Source of the DNA: Clostridia bacterium
Lineage (GTDB): Bacteria > Bacillota > Clostridia > Oscillospirales > Acutalibacteraceae
Assembly (NCBI GenBank): GCA_024404125.1
Contig: JAKSQL010000076.1
Span: 1 to 5,468 of the forward strand
DNA: 5,468 bases
Direction of reading: 5' to 3'
Positions 1-5,468 of the stretch are shown piece after piece (within the stretch, counting starts at the first letter, position 1; every line of letters starts with the position of its first letter). Under the pieces are notes generated by a model. The model searched no databases. It was not told the origin of the DNA and saw only the letters and a program-made list of their open reading frames with translations. The position numbers and the translations under genes are program-made.

Positions 1-1310
1 TCGATGATTGCCTTAAAGCCCCTTATCGTTTCACTAAGCGGTACATAAGTTCCCTCTATACCCGTAAATTTCTCGGATACGTGGAACGGTTGTGATAAAA
101 ATCTTTGTATCTTACGCGCGCGGTTAACAAGGAGTTTATCCTCATCGGAAAGTTCGTCCATACCCATAATCGCGATAATATCCATAAGTTCGTTATAGCG
201 CTGAAGTATTCTTTGTACCTCTTTTGCTACCTCGTAATGCTCTTTACCGAGTATCTCGGGAGAAAGTATACGGCTTGTGGATTCAAGCGGGTCAACCGCG
301 GGATAAATACCTTGAGATGCAATGTTTCTTGACAAAACGGTAGTTGCATCAAGATGTGCAAAGGTTGTAGCAGGCGCGGGGTCGGTAAGGTCATCCGCAG
401 GAACGTAAACCGCCTGAACGGATGTAATAGAGCCCTTCTTTGTAGAAGTTATACGCTCTTGCAAAGCACCCATTTCGTTTGCCAAAGTCGGTTGATAACC
501 AACCGCAGACGGCATACGGCCAAGGAGTGCCGATACCTCACTGCCTGCTTGAGTAAATCTGAATATATTGTCAATAAACAAAAGAACGTCCTGACCTTTG
601 TTATCTCTGAAATATTCAGCCATTGTAAGACCTGAAAGACCTACCCTCATACGTGCGCCGGGCGGCTCGTTCATTTGACCGTACACAAGGGCTGTTTTAC
701 TTAAAACGCCCGACTGTTTCATTTCGTTATAAAGGTCATTACCCTCTCTTGTTCTCTCACCTACGCCGGTGAAAACGGAAAGTCCGCCGTGCTCTTTTGC
801 TACGTTGTTGATAAGTTCCATTATAAGAACGGTTTTACCAACACCGGCACCGCCGAAAAGACCTATTTTACCGCCCTTTGAATAGGGGCAAATAAGGTCG
901 ATTACCTTAATACCCGTTTCGAGTATTTCGGTGGAGGTGGAAAGTTCGTCATACTCGGGAGCGGCGCGGTGAATGCTTAACCGCTCGGCATTTTTGAGTT
1001 CTTCGCCCTCGTCAACCGTTTCGCCTAATACGTTAAATATTCTGCCTAATGTTTCTTCGCCTACCGGAACGCTGATAGGACCGTTGGTATCGGTCACCAA
1101 AGTACCGCGTTTTAAACCGTCGGTTGAAGCCATGGCAATACATCTTGCGGTATTATCGCCTATATGCTGAGCAACCTCAACAGTAAGGGTACGTTCCCCT
1201 ATCGGTATTGTAAGAGCGTTGTATATCTGAGGTAATTTGCCCTGCTCAAACCTTACGTCTACAACAGGCCCCATTACCTGACATACGCTGCCTATATTTT
1301 TTTCAGCCAT
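1..1310 (-). CDS. atpD: ATP synthase subunit beta (catalytic), 3' end outside window
   Basis: Beta carries the catalytic sites that make or split ATP. The ATG at 1308-1310 opens 436 codons running without a stop off the left edge; beta is usually about 460-475 residues, so some 25-40 C-terminal residues are missing. Visible landmarks are an N-terminal barrel from MAEKNIGSVCQVMGPVVDVR, Walker A GGAGVGKT (153-160, Lys159), the catalytic Glu185 in GERTREG, Walker B LLFIDN (243-248), PADDLTDPAPATTFAHLD (304-321), adenine-contact Tyr336 in GIYPAVD, the signature PAVDPLESTS (337-346), and the lever loop DELSDED (385-391; DELSEED in E. coli). All catalytic residues are intact. The start is 9 bp after atpG with only a weak GAGTG-type ribosome site, which points to coupling with atpG. 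The epsilon gene atpC should follow beyond the edge. Confidence 0.97.
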   Translation of the reverse strand, partial: MAEKNIGSVCQVMGPVVDVRFEQGKLPQIYNALTIPIGERTLTVEVAQHIGDNTARCIAMASTDGLKRGTLVTDTNGPISVPVGEETLGRIFNVLGETVDEGEELKNAERLSIHRAAPEYDELSTSTEILETGIKVIDLICPYSKGGKIGLFGGAGVGKTVLIMELINNVAKEHGGLSVFTGVGERTREGNDLYNEMKQSGVLSKTALVYGQMNEPPGARMRVGLSGLTMAEYFRDNKGQDVLLFIDNIFRFTQAGSEVSALLGRMPSAVGYQPTLANEMGALQERITSTKKGSITSVQAVYVPADDLTDPAPATTFAHLDATTVLSRNIASQGIYPAVDPLESTSRILSPEILGKEHYEVAKEVQRILQRYNELMDIIAIMGMDELSDEDKLLVNRARKIQRFLSQPFHVSEKFTGIEGTYVPLSETIRGFKAII

Positions 1311-1319
1311 TTTCACACT

Positions 1320-2123
1320 CTACTTTCCTGCACCGGCAACTATTTCGGTGATTTCCTGAGTTATTGCACCTTGTCTTGCACGGTTATATTTAAGTTGTAA
1401 ATCATCTATCATCTGGGTGGCATTCTTGCCCGCAGAATCCATAGCGGTACGTCTTGCCGAAACCTCACTCGCAAAACTTTCTTTTACCTTTGCAATTATC
1501 ATACCCGCAATATATTCGGGTATGGCATCGTTTAGCACCGTAAGTTCATTCGGCTCGAAAATTGCGCCCGCAACCTTTACGGCATTACTGTCGTCAATCG
1601 GCAAAAGATACTCGATTTTTGCCTGTTGGGTGAGCATTGATATATATTCAGTACTGATTATACCGAGTTTATCAAAGTCGCCGTTTAAAAACTCTTTGCA
1701 GAGTTTTTTTGCAAGTGCCATCGCCGAGTCAAAACTGTAGCCCTCACAAAGCACCGTTTCTTTTGAAAAGCGCTCGCAGGCACGTTTGCCTATCGGAATA
1801 AACTCGGCATTATCAAACTCTTTTGCAAGACGGAATACATTCGCGTTGTATCCGCCCGCAAGTCCTCTGTCCCCCGCGATAATAATGATTTTTGTACGCT
1901 CGCCGTCTTTTTTTTGCATATACGGACTGTTCTTGCACTCGTTAAGACCTGCAAGCATATTAACGGTAAGTTTTACCGCCTCGGCATATTCTCTGCCGTT
2001 TGTCATACTTTCGCTTGCTTTACGCATCTTTGAAGACGCCACAAGTCCCATTGCTTTGGTAAGGTGGAGGGTTGAATTGACACTCTTTATCCGCACCCGA
2101 AGACTTTTAATGTTAGCACTCAA
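1320..2123 (-). CDS. atpG: ATP synthase subunit gamma (central rotor shaft), TTG start
   Basis: Gamma is the shaft that turns inside alpha3beta3 and passes rotation from the c-ring to the catalytic sites. The N-terminal coiled-coil helix contains TKAMGLVASSKMRKA (residues 22-36). The central Rossmann-like domain starts near 77 with IIIIAGDRGLAGGYNANV. The C-terminal helix (about 202-260) ends with the family signature ITQEITEIVAGAGK (254-267), so the 3' end is complete. At 267 residues it is about 20 shorter than E. coli gamma; by eye the missing residues fall in the central domain (about 100-185), while both shaft helices are full length. The start codon is TTG with a good Shine-Dalgarno site; the remaining gap to the atpA stop is 6 bp and includes a second stop, TAG. 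A 9 bp gap leads to atpD. Confidence 0.97.
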   Translation of the reverse strand: MSANIKSLRVRIKSVNSTLHLTKAMGLVASSKMRKASESMTNGREYAEAVKLTVNMLAGLNECKNSPYMQKKDGERTKIIIIAGDRGLAGGYNANVFRLAKEFDNAEFIPIGKRACERFSKETVLCEGYSFDSAMALAKKLCKEFLNGDFDKLGIISTEYISMLTQQAKIEYLLPIDDSNAVKVAGAIFEPNELTVLNDAIPEYIAGMIIAKVKESFASEVSARRTAMDSAGKNATQMIDDLQLKYNRARQGAITQEITEIVAGAGK

Positions 2124-2129
2124 ATCCTA

Positions 2130-3623
2130 TCACCTCTGCATATCTTTAAGGGCAGATTTAAGTCTTTCAATATCCGAATCCTCATAGAAATTATTTTCAA
2201 ATCTCTCGAGCAAATCGGAATACTTGCTGTTTAAAAGCGCATAAAGATTTTGCTCATATTCGGGAACATCGGGAATAGCAACATTATCAAGATAACCGTT
2301 TATTACGGCATATATTATTGCTACCTGACAACCCGGCCTTATAGGTGAGTTGCGGTTTTGTTTAAGTACCGCCACTATTCTTTCACCGAGGTTAAGACGC
2401 GCTTTGGTATCGGCATCAAGGTCACTGCCGAACTGAGCGAAAGAGTTAAGTTCCATATACTGCGAATATAAAAGTTTGAGTTCGCCCGAAACCTTTTTCA
2501 TCGCTTTAAGCTGCGCCGCGCCGCCAACACGCGAAACCGAAATACCGGGGTTTATTGCGGGAATAATGCCCGAATGGAAAAGTTCGGTTTCAAGGAATAT
2601 CTGACCGTCGGTTATGGAAATAACGTTGGTTGGGATATATGCGGAAACGTCTCCGGACTGGGTTTCTATAAGCGGTAAGGCCGTTATAGAACCGCCGCCG
2701 TACTCTTTTGCAACACAAGCCGCTCTTTCAAGCAAACGTGAGTGGAGATAAAATACGTCTCCGGGGTATGCCTCACGGCCGGGCGGTCTTCTTATGAGAA
2801 GAGAGAGTGCTCTGTAAGCAACGGCGTGTTTAGAAAGGTCATCGTAAATGATAAGAACGTCCTTACCCTGCTCTCTGAAATACTCCGCCATAGCGCAACC
2901 CGAATATGGTGCTATATACTGAAGCGGTGCGCTTTCGGACGCGGTTGCCGAAACTACGGTAGTATAAGCCATAGCACCCGCCTTTTCAAGTTGGTTTACT
3001 ATTCCTACTACCGAAGTCGCCTTTTGACCTATTGCAACATAGATACAAAGCACTCCGCTGTTCTTTTGGTTTATAATCGTATCTATGGCGATTTCGCTTT
3101 TACCGGTCTGCCTGTCACCGATTATAAGTTCACGTTGACCGCGACCAATAGGTATCATACTGTCTATCGCCTTAATGCCGGTAGCAAGCGGCACCGATAC
3201 GCTTTCTCTCTTAATTATTCCGGGGGCTTCAGACTCTATAGGACGTGTCTCATCGGTCTTTATAGGGCCTTTACCGTCTATAGGGTTGCCGAGCGCATCT
3301 ACTACCCTGCCGAGCATATTTTCGCCTACAGGTACAGAAAGTACCTTACCGGTGCGCTTTACAAGTGAGCCCTCTTTTATATTGTTTGTATCGGATAAAA
3401 CCGCAACCGAAACCGCCTCTTCTTCGAGGTTTTGAGCAAGTCCCGCGCTGCCGTCCTCAAACTCTAAAAGTTCGTTTGCCATACAGTCTTTAAGACCGAA
3501 AACGCGCGCAATACCGTCACCTACCAAAATTACGGTGCCGGTCTCTCTCATCTCGATTTTAGAATTGTAATCCTTTATTTGCTGTTTTATGATACTGCTT
3601 ATTTCTTCGGAATTGTTGTTCAT
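2130..3623 (-). CDS. atpA: ATP synthase subunit alpha (non-catalytic nucleotide-binding)
   Basis: Alpha alternates with beta in the F1 hexamer; it binds nucleotide without turning it over and lends an arginine to the catalytic site. All 497 residues are present, close to the usual 500-513. The beta-barrel domain spans about 25-95 and contains TGTVILVGDGIARVFGL. Walker A is GDRQTGKS (169-176, Lys175), with Ser in place of the common Thr. The Walker B region is LIIYDDLSKHAVAYR (257-271), and the family signature PAINPGISVS (355-364) is followed by the arginine finger Arg365 (E. coli Arg376). The numbering shift comes from a shorter loop near 306-312 (EYGGGSITAL), as in many Gram-positive enzymes. 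The start forms an ATGA overlap with atpH; an AAGGAAG (3634-3640) lies 10 nt upstream, a rather long spacing. The C-terminal helical domain is complete, and TGA is followed at once by an in-frame TAG. Confidence 0.98.
   Translation of the reverse strand: MNNNSEEISSIIKQQIKDYNSKIEMRETGTVILVGDGIARVFGLKDCMANELLEFEDGSAGLAQNLEEEAVSVAVLSDTNNIKEGSLVKRTGKVLSVPVGENMLGRVVDALGNPIDGKGPIKTDETRPIESEAPGIIKRESVSVPLATGIKAIDSMIPIGRGQRELIIGDRQTGKSEIAIDTIINQKNSGVLCIYVAIGQKATSVVGIVNQLEKAGAMAYTTVVSATASESAPLQYIAPYSGCAMAEYFREQGKDVLIIYDDLSKHAVAYRALSLLIRRPPGREAYPGDVFYLHSRLLERAACVAKEYGGGSITALPLIETQSGDVSAYIPTNVISITDGQIFLETELFHSGIIPAINPGISVSRVGGAAQLKAMKKVSGELKLLYSQYMELNSFAQFGSDLDADTKARLNLGERIVAVLKQNRNSPIRPGCQVAIIYAVINGYLDNVAIPDVPEYEQNLYALLNSKYSDLLERFENNFYEDSDIERLKSALKDMQR
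2131..2137 (-). promoter_or_regulatory. Shine-Dalgarno site of atpG, overlapping the atpA stop
   Basis: AGAGGTG, 7 nt before the TTG start of atpG, includes the last codons of atpA and part of its TGA stop. It decides the start: TTG at 2121-2123 is correctly spaced and gives the full conserved N-terminal helix. The first in-frame ATG comes 24 codons later and would remove that helix. Confidence 0.75.
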
Positions 3624-4153
3624 CTTGATATCACTTCCTTAATGCCGTGAAGTTTTGTTTTAAGACTGCCGTCAATAATCTTGCCGTTTGTTTCTATTAC
3701 CATACCGCCTATAAGCGATTTATCCACAGTATAGGTAATCTCTGCACTGCCGCCCAACATTTTTTCAAGCTTTGATTTAAGTTTTGACTTCTGCTGAGGA
3801 GAAAGTTCCACACTGCTTTTAACCGAAACCACCGTAATATTTTTATCAAATCTGTAAAGGTCCTTATAATACTCTACACACTCAAAAAATATGTTTGCCC
3901 GATTTCGCTCACAAATAAGGCACAGAAAATTAAGCACACAATCACTTATCTTACCCGAAAGTGCCTCTTTTATAGCATCGGTCCGCTCGTTCGCGGGAAT
4001 GGAAAGAGAGTTTAAAAAGGTAAGATATTCGGGATTCTTATTAAATACATCGGCAACCAAATCAAGCGACTTTAGTACACCCGATGTATCGTTTTCTTCC
4101 TTTGCCAAAGCAAAAAGCGCTTCGGCATATTCTCTGCTTATTTCACTATTCAT
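3620..4153 (-). CDS. atpH: ATP synthase subunit delta (OSCP homologue)
   Basis: Delta caps the F1 head and links its alpha N-termini to the C-terminal end of the b dimer, completing the stator. The 177 residues match the family length. The N-terminal helical domain begins with the typical REYAEALFALAKE pattern (residues 7-19) and runs to about residue 105. The C-terminal domain (about 106-177) holds the conserved SLIGGMVIETNGKIIDGSL segment (146-164) and ends in VISR. The start overlaps the atpF stop by 8 bp and has no convincing Shine-Dalgarno site (only GGGT about 10 nt upstream), so re-initiation by ribosomes leaving atpF is likely. The stop overlaps the atpA start as ATGA. Cysteines 72, 78, 81 and 92 form a small cluster with no known role. 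Confidence 0.96.
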   Translation of the reverse strand: MNSEISREYAEALFALAKEENDTSGVLKSLDLVADVFNKNPEYLTFLNSLSIPANERTDAIKEALSGKISDCVLNFLCLICERNRANIFFECVEYYKDLYRFDKNITVVSVKSSVELSPQQKSKLKSKLEKMLGGSAEITYTVDKSLIGGMVIETNGKIIDGSLKTKLHGIKEVISR

Positions 4154-4652
4154 CGCTATTACCCAAAGTATCGATAAACGAATCGATAAAATCTGCGTGG
4201 TCTTTACCGTTCATTTCTCTTTCAAGCAGTTTTTCGGTGAGCGCCGCGGAAACGTCCACTATCTCCTCTTTTATGGAAGACTTTGCTTTTTCCATTTCGA
4301 GTTCAGCGTTAACTTTTGCGCGGTCCACTATATTTTCCGCCGTCTTTTTCGCTTCGGCAACAATCTCATCGCTTCTTACTCCTGCGGTAGCAGTAGCATC
4401 GGAAATAATTTTTGTAGCGGTAATATTGGCATCGTTTAATTTCTTGTTTAATTCTTTTTCGCTTTCCTGCGCGTTCTTTAAAGCAATATCCGCCTCGCTG
4501 TATTTAGCATCAACAGTATCCTGCCGCTTTTTTAGCATACGCGTAACGGGACCGAAAAGAAACTTTTTAACCAACAAAAAAAGTATTAACAGGTTAAGTA
4601 ATGAAACTACTATCTGCCAGATATTTACCGATATGACATCTAACGTGTTCAT
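4146..4652 (-). CDS. atpF: ATP synthase subunit b (peripheral stalk)
   Basis: Subunit b anchors the outer stalk in the membrane and holds the alpha3beta3 head still against rotation, binding delta at its far end. The 168 residues are of normal length. There is one N-terminal membrane helix (about residues 9-30), then the typical KKFLFGPVTRML junction and a long charged, Ala-, Lys- and Glu-rich helix (about 38-145) suited to a right-handed coiled-coil dimer. Only one b gene is present, so a homodimer is expected rather than the b/b' pair of cyanobacteria and purple bacteria. It starts 14 bp after atpE and ends with an 8 bp overlap into atpH (ATGAATAG). Near the C-terminus, residues 155-162 read FIDSFIDT, encoded by two copies of the same 9-mer. 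Sequence conservation in b is always low, so the call rests on architecture, the membrane-proximal motif and gene order. Confidence 0.95.
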   Translation of the reverse strand: MNTLDVISVNIWQIVVSLLNLLILFLLVKKFLFGPVTRMLKKRQDTVDAKYSEADIALKNAQESEKELNKKLNDANITATKIISDATATAGVRSDEIVAEAKKTAENIVDRAKVNAELEMEKAKSSIKEEIVDVSAALTEKLLEREMNGKDHADFIDSFIDTLGNSDE

Positions 4653-4658
4653 TATCCG

Positions 4659-4663
4659 CTCCC
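4659..4663 (-). promoter_or_regulatory. Shine-Dalgarno site of atpF
   Basis: GGGAG lies 6 nt before the atpF ATG, in the 14 bp gap after the atpE stop. It is a moderate match to the anti-Shine-Dalgarno sequence, and spacing and position support the chosen start. Confidence 0.6.
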
Positions 4664-4666
4664 GAA

Positions 4667-4954
4667 TTACTTACCGATTTTTTCCATCAGTATATTTACA
4701 AATCTGCCGGGGGCTACGAAGATAAGAAGTATTGCTATAACGAGTGCGTAAAGACCGGTTGTTTCGGCAATCGCGCAACCCATAAGCATAGTGGTGGTAA
4801 CGTCGCCCTTACATTCGGGCTGACGGCCTATTGCTTCGCACGCCTTGGCAACCGCGTTACCTTCACCTATACCGGGGCCTATACCCGCTATCATAGCGGC
4901 ACCCGCGCCTAAAGCACAACCACCTAAAATAATACCAATTGCAAGTTCTAACAT
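4667..4954 (-). CDS. atpE: ATP synthase subunit c (rotor ring), two-carboxylate Na+-type ion site
   Basis: This 95-residue hairpin protein forms the c-ring, which turns as ions bind and leave and drives gamma. Helix 1 (about residues 4-38) has the small-residue run GAGAAMIAGIGPGIGEG that packs neighbouring subunits. The polar loop carries Arg44-Gln45-Pro46, and helix 2 (about 52-85) carries the ion-binding AIAETTGLY. Glu64 is the essential carboxylate. Thr65, Thr66 and Tyr69 align with the Na+ ligand or H-bond residues Ser66, Thr67 and Tyr70 of Ilyobacter tartaricus. Glu31 takes the place of its Gln32, giving two carboxylates as in the Fusobacterium nucleatum rotor. Na+ coupling is therefore likely but inferred. 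There are four cysteines (13, 39, 48, 60), more than usual for this family, and a short polar extension after Pro82. The ATG is supported by a strong GGAGG and by the usual family N-terminus. Confidence 0.97.
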   Translation of the reverse strand: MLELAIGIILGGCALGAGAAMIAGIGPGIGEGNAVAKACEAIGRQPECKGDVTTTMLMGCAIAETTGLYALVIAILLIFVAPGRFVNILMEKIGK

Positions 4955-5468
4955 TTTGTTTTCCTCCGTTTATGTTCTTTTTGTTTTTTTGCAAAATAAT
5001 CATCAGCGGGAAATGCTCCGCCGACGTAAAGCATAGTAAGCATAGCGAATATATACGCCTGCAGGCAACCGCTGAATACATCAAAATAAATTGAGAGTAC
5101 CGCAGGTATGCCGACTCTTAATATCGGGAAAGACGTAAGCGAGCCGAAAATCATATTTGAAAGACCGCCGAGTCCTGCCGCAAGAAGTACCGATATTACC
5201 GAGCCCGAAAGAATGTTGCCGTAATGACGGAAAGCCATCGAAAGCGGTGTTGCAACCTCACTTATAAGGTTAAGCGGCAAGAGCAGTCCCACCGGCTCAC
5301 AAAAACTTTTAAGGTAGTGAACGGGGCCGCATTTAAACTTATAATAGGTTATAAGGAAAAATACGAGTATCGCCCAACCGCCTACTACATTTATATCCGA
5401 AGTCGGCGGATAAAGTCCGCAAAGTGACATAAGACCTGAATAACCCTGAGCGATAATATCATAACCAG
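4948..5468 (-). CDS. atpB: ATP synthase subunit a, C-terminal part (5' end outside window)
   Basis: Subunit a is the stationary membrane subunit of Fo that carries ions to and from the rotating c-ring. The last 172 codons are present; the frame is open to the right edge, so the ATG at 5428-5430 is internal and not the start. The fragment (numbered from the codon at 5464-5466) has a membrane helix at about residues 25-43, then the conserved amphipathic region with MAFRHYGN, whose Arg80 (codon 5227-5229) aligns with the essential Arg210 of E. coli. A second conserved stretch, GCLQAYIFAMLT, holds Gln136 (E. coli Gln252). The positions of E. coli Glu219 and His245 are Ser89 and Asp129 here. The protein ends in a very basic tail (residues 160-172, nine Lys, Arg or His). 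Its last codons contain the ribosome site of atpE and overlap atpE by 7 bp. Identity is firm; only the N-terminal part is missing. Confidence 0.96.
   Translation of the reverse strand, partial: GYDIIAQGYSGLMSLCGLYPPTSDINVVGGWAILVFFLITYYKFKCGPVHYLKSFCEPVGLLLPLNLISEVATPLSMAFRHYGNILSGSVISVLLAAGLGGLSNMIFGSLTSFPILRVGIPAVLSIYFDVFSGCLQAYIFAMLTMLYVGGAFPADDYFAKKQKEHKRRKTKC
4963..4967 (-). promoter_or_regulatory. Strong Shine-Dalgarno site of atpE, inside the atpB tail
   Basis: A perfect GGAGG lies 8 nt before the atpE ATG, followed by an A-rich spacer (AAAACAAA). It is the best ribosome site in the window and sits within the last coding codons of atpB (Arg-Arg-Lys). This fits the need for about ten or more c subunits per enzyme, against one a subunit. 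Confidence 0.85.

Larger units (their letters stand above)
1..5468 (-). other. F1Fo ATP synthase operon atpB-E-F-H-A-G-D (both ends cut)
   Basis: Seven consecutive minus-strand genes encode subunits a, c, b, delta, alpha, gamma and beta in the usual bacterial order. Junctions are 7, 8 and 4 bp overlaps or gaps of 14, 6 and 9 bp, so a single polycistronic mRNA with translational coupling is the simplest reading. No promoter, terminator or attenuator is visible inside. The operon promoter and any atpI gene would lie beyond the right edge, and atpC (epsilon) and the terminator beyond the left edge. The order and tight packing are seen directly; co-transcription is inferred from them. Confidence 0.96.

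Noticed and set aside
105..1170. Small plus-strand open frames (65-93 codons) opposite atpD
   Set aside because: atpD is certain across this stretch, with every beta motif in frame, so these are shadows.
1311..1319. Possible terminator or processing site between atpG and atpD
   Set aside because: The gap is only 9 bp, with no inverted repeat or U-run on the transcribed strand.
2742..3368. Plus-strand open frame of 208 codons opposite atpA
   Set aside because: It lies wholly antisense to the highly conserved alpha gene. The translation is rich in Tyr, Arg and Ser with no recognisable domain, as expected from a codon-biased complementary strand.
4170..4190. Direct repeat of ATCGATAAA (two copies, 12 bp period)
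   Set aside because: It encodes the FIDSFIDT segment near the C-terminus of subunit b. Two copies in a coding helix look like chance or a small duplication; there is no sign of a regulatory site or insertion scar.
3891..4725. Overlapping plus-strand open frames of 182 and 213 codons opposite atpH, atpF and the end of atpE
   Set aside because: They overlap each other and cover certain atp genes in antisense. The hydrophobic, Ser- and Phe-rich translations mirror the Lys/Glu/Ala codons of subunit b. No ribosome-site or family evidence supports them.
4863..5084. Minus-strand 73-codon frame across the atpB/atpE junction
   Set aside because: It is an out-of-frame reading of the end of atpB and the start of atpE; both of those are firmly supported in other frames.
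1..5468. A hidden novel system (RNA element, mobile element, CRISPR, toxin-antitoxin, defence gene)
   Set aside because: Almost every base is accounted for by seven conserved atp genes, and total intergenic DNA is 29 bp. Nothing unexplained is large enough to encode another system.

Overview
The window holds most of a bacterial F-type ATP synthase (F1Fo) operon, all of it read from the minus strand. In transcription order (right to left) the genes are atpB (subunit a, 5' end cut by the right edge), atpE (c), atpF (b), atpH (delta), atpA (alpha), atpG (gamma) and atpD (beta, 3' end cut by the left edge). This is the classical bacterial order B-E-F-H-A-G-D. An atpC (epsilon) gene would be expected just past the left edge but cannot be seen.

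The genes are packed end to end. atpB/atpE overlap by 7 bp, atpF/atpH by 8 bp and atpH/atpA by 4 bp. The other junctions are gaps of 14 bp (atpE-atpF), 6 bp (atpA-atpG) and 9 bp (atpG-atpD). There is no room for internal promoters or terminators between genes, no stretch over 300 bases lacks a gene, and I found no RNA gene, mobile element or CRISPR array. The plus-strand open frames are antisense shadows of the atp genes.

The products form one machine. Subunits a, b and c make the membrane sector, in which ions pass between a and the rotating c-ring. Gamma is the central shaft, b and delta are the outer stalk, and alpha3beta3 is the catalytic head. Key residues are intact in every visible part: Walker A in alpha and beta, the catalytic Glu and a DELSDED loop in beta, the arginine finger in alpha, the essential Arg in a, and the ion-binding Glu in c.

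The most informative feature is subunit c. Its ion site has the Na+-type side chains (Glu64, Thr65, Thr66, Tyr69) plus a second carboxylate (Glu31) where the classic Na+ rotor of Ilyobacter tartaricus has Gln32. This is the 'two-carboxylate' type described for the Na+-driven c-ring of Fusobacterium nucleatum, and it suggests a Na+-coupled enzyme in an anaerobe. With moderate GC, frequent ATA and AGA codons, Shine-Dalgarno sites and protein sequences of clostridial flavour (for example MAFRHYGN in subunit a), the likely source is an anaerobic Firmicute of class Clostridia, possibly a gut or rumen lineage. That placement is inference. Apart from the c-ring chemistry, this is a conserved housekeeping operon, and I see no undescribed system in it.
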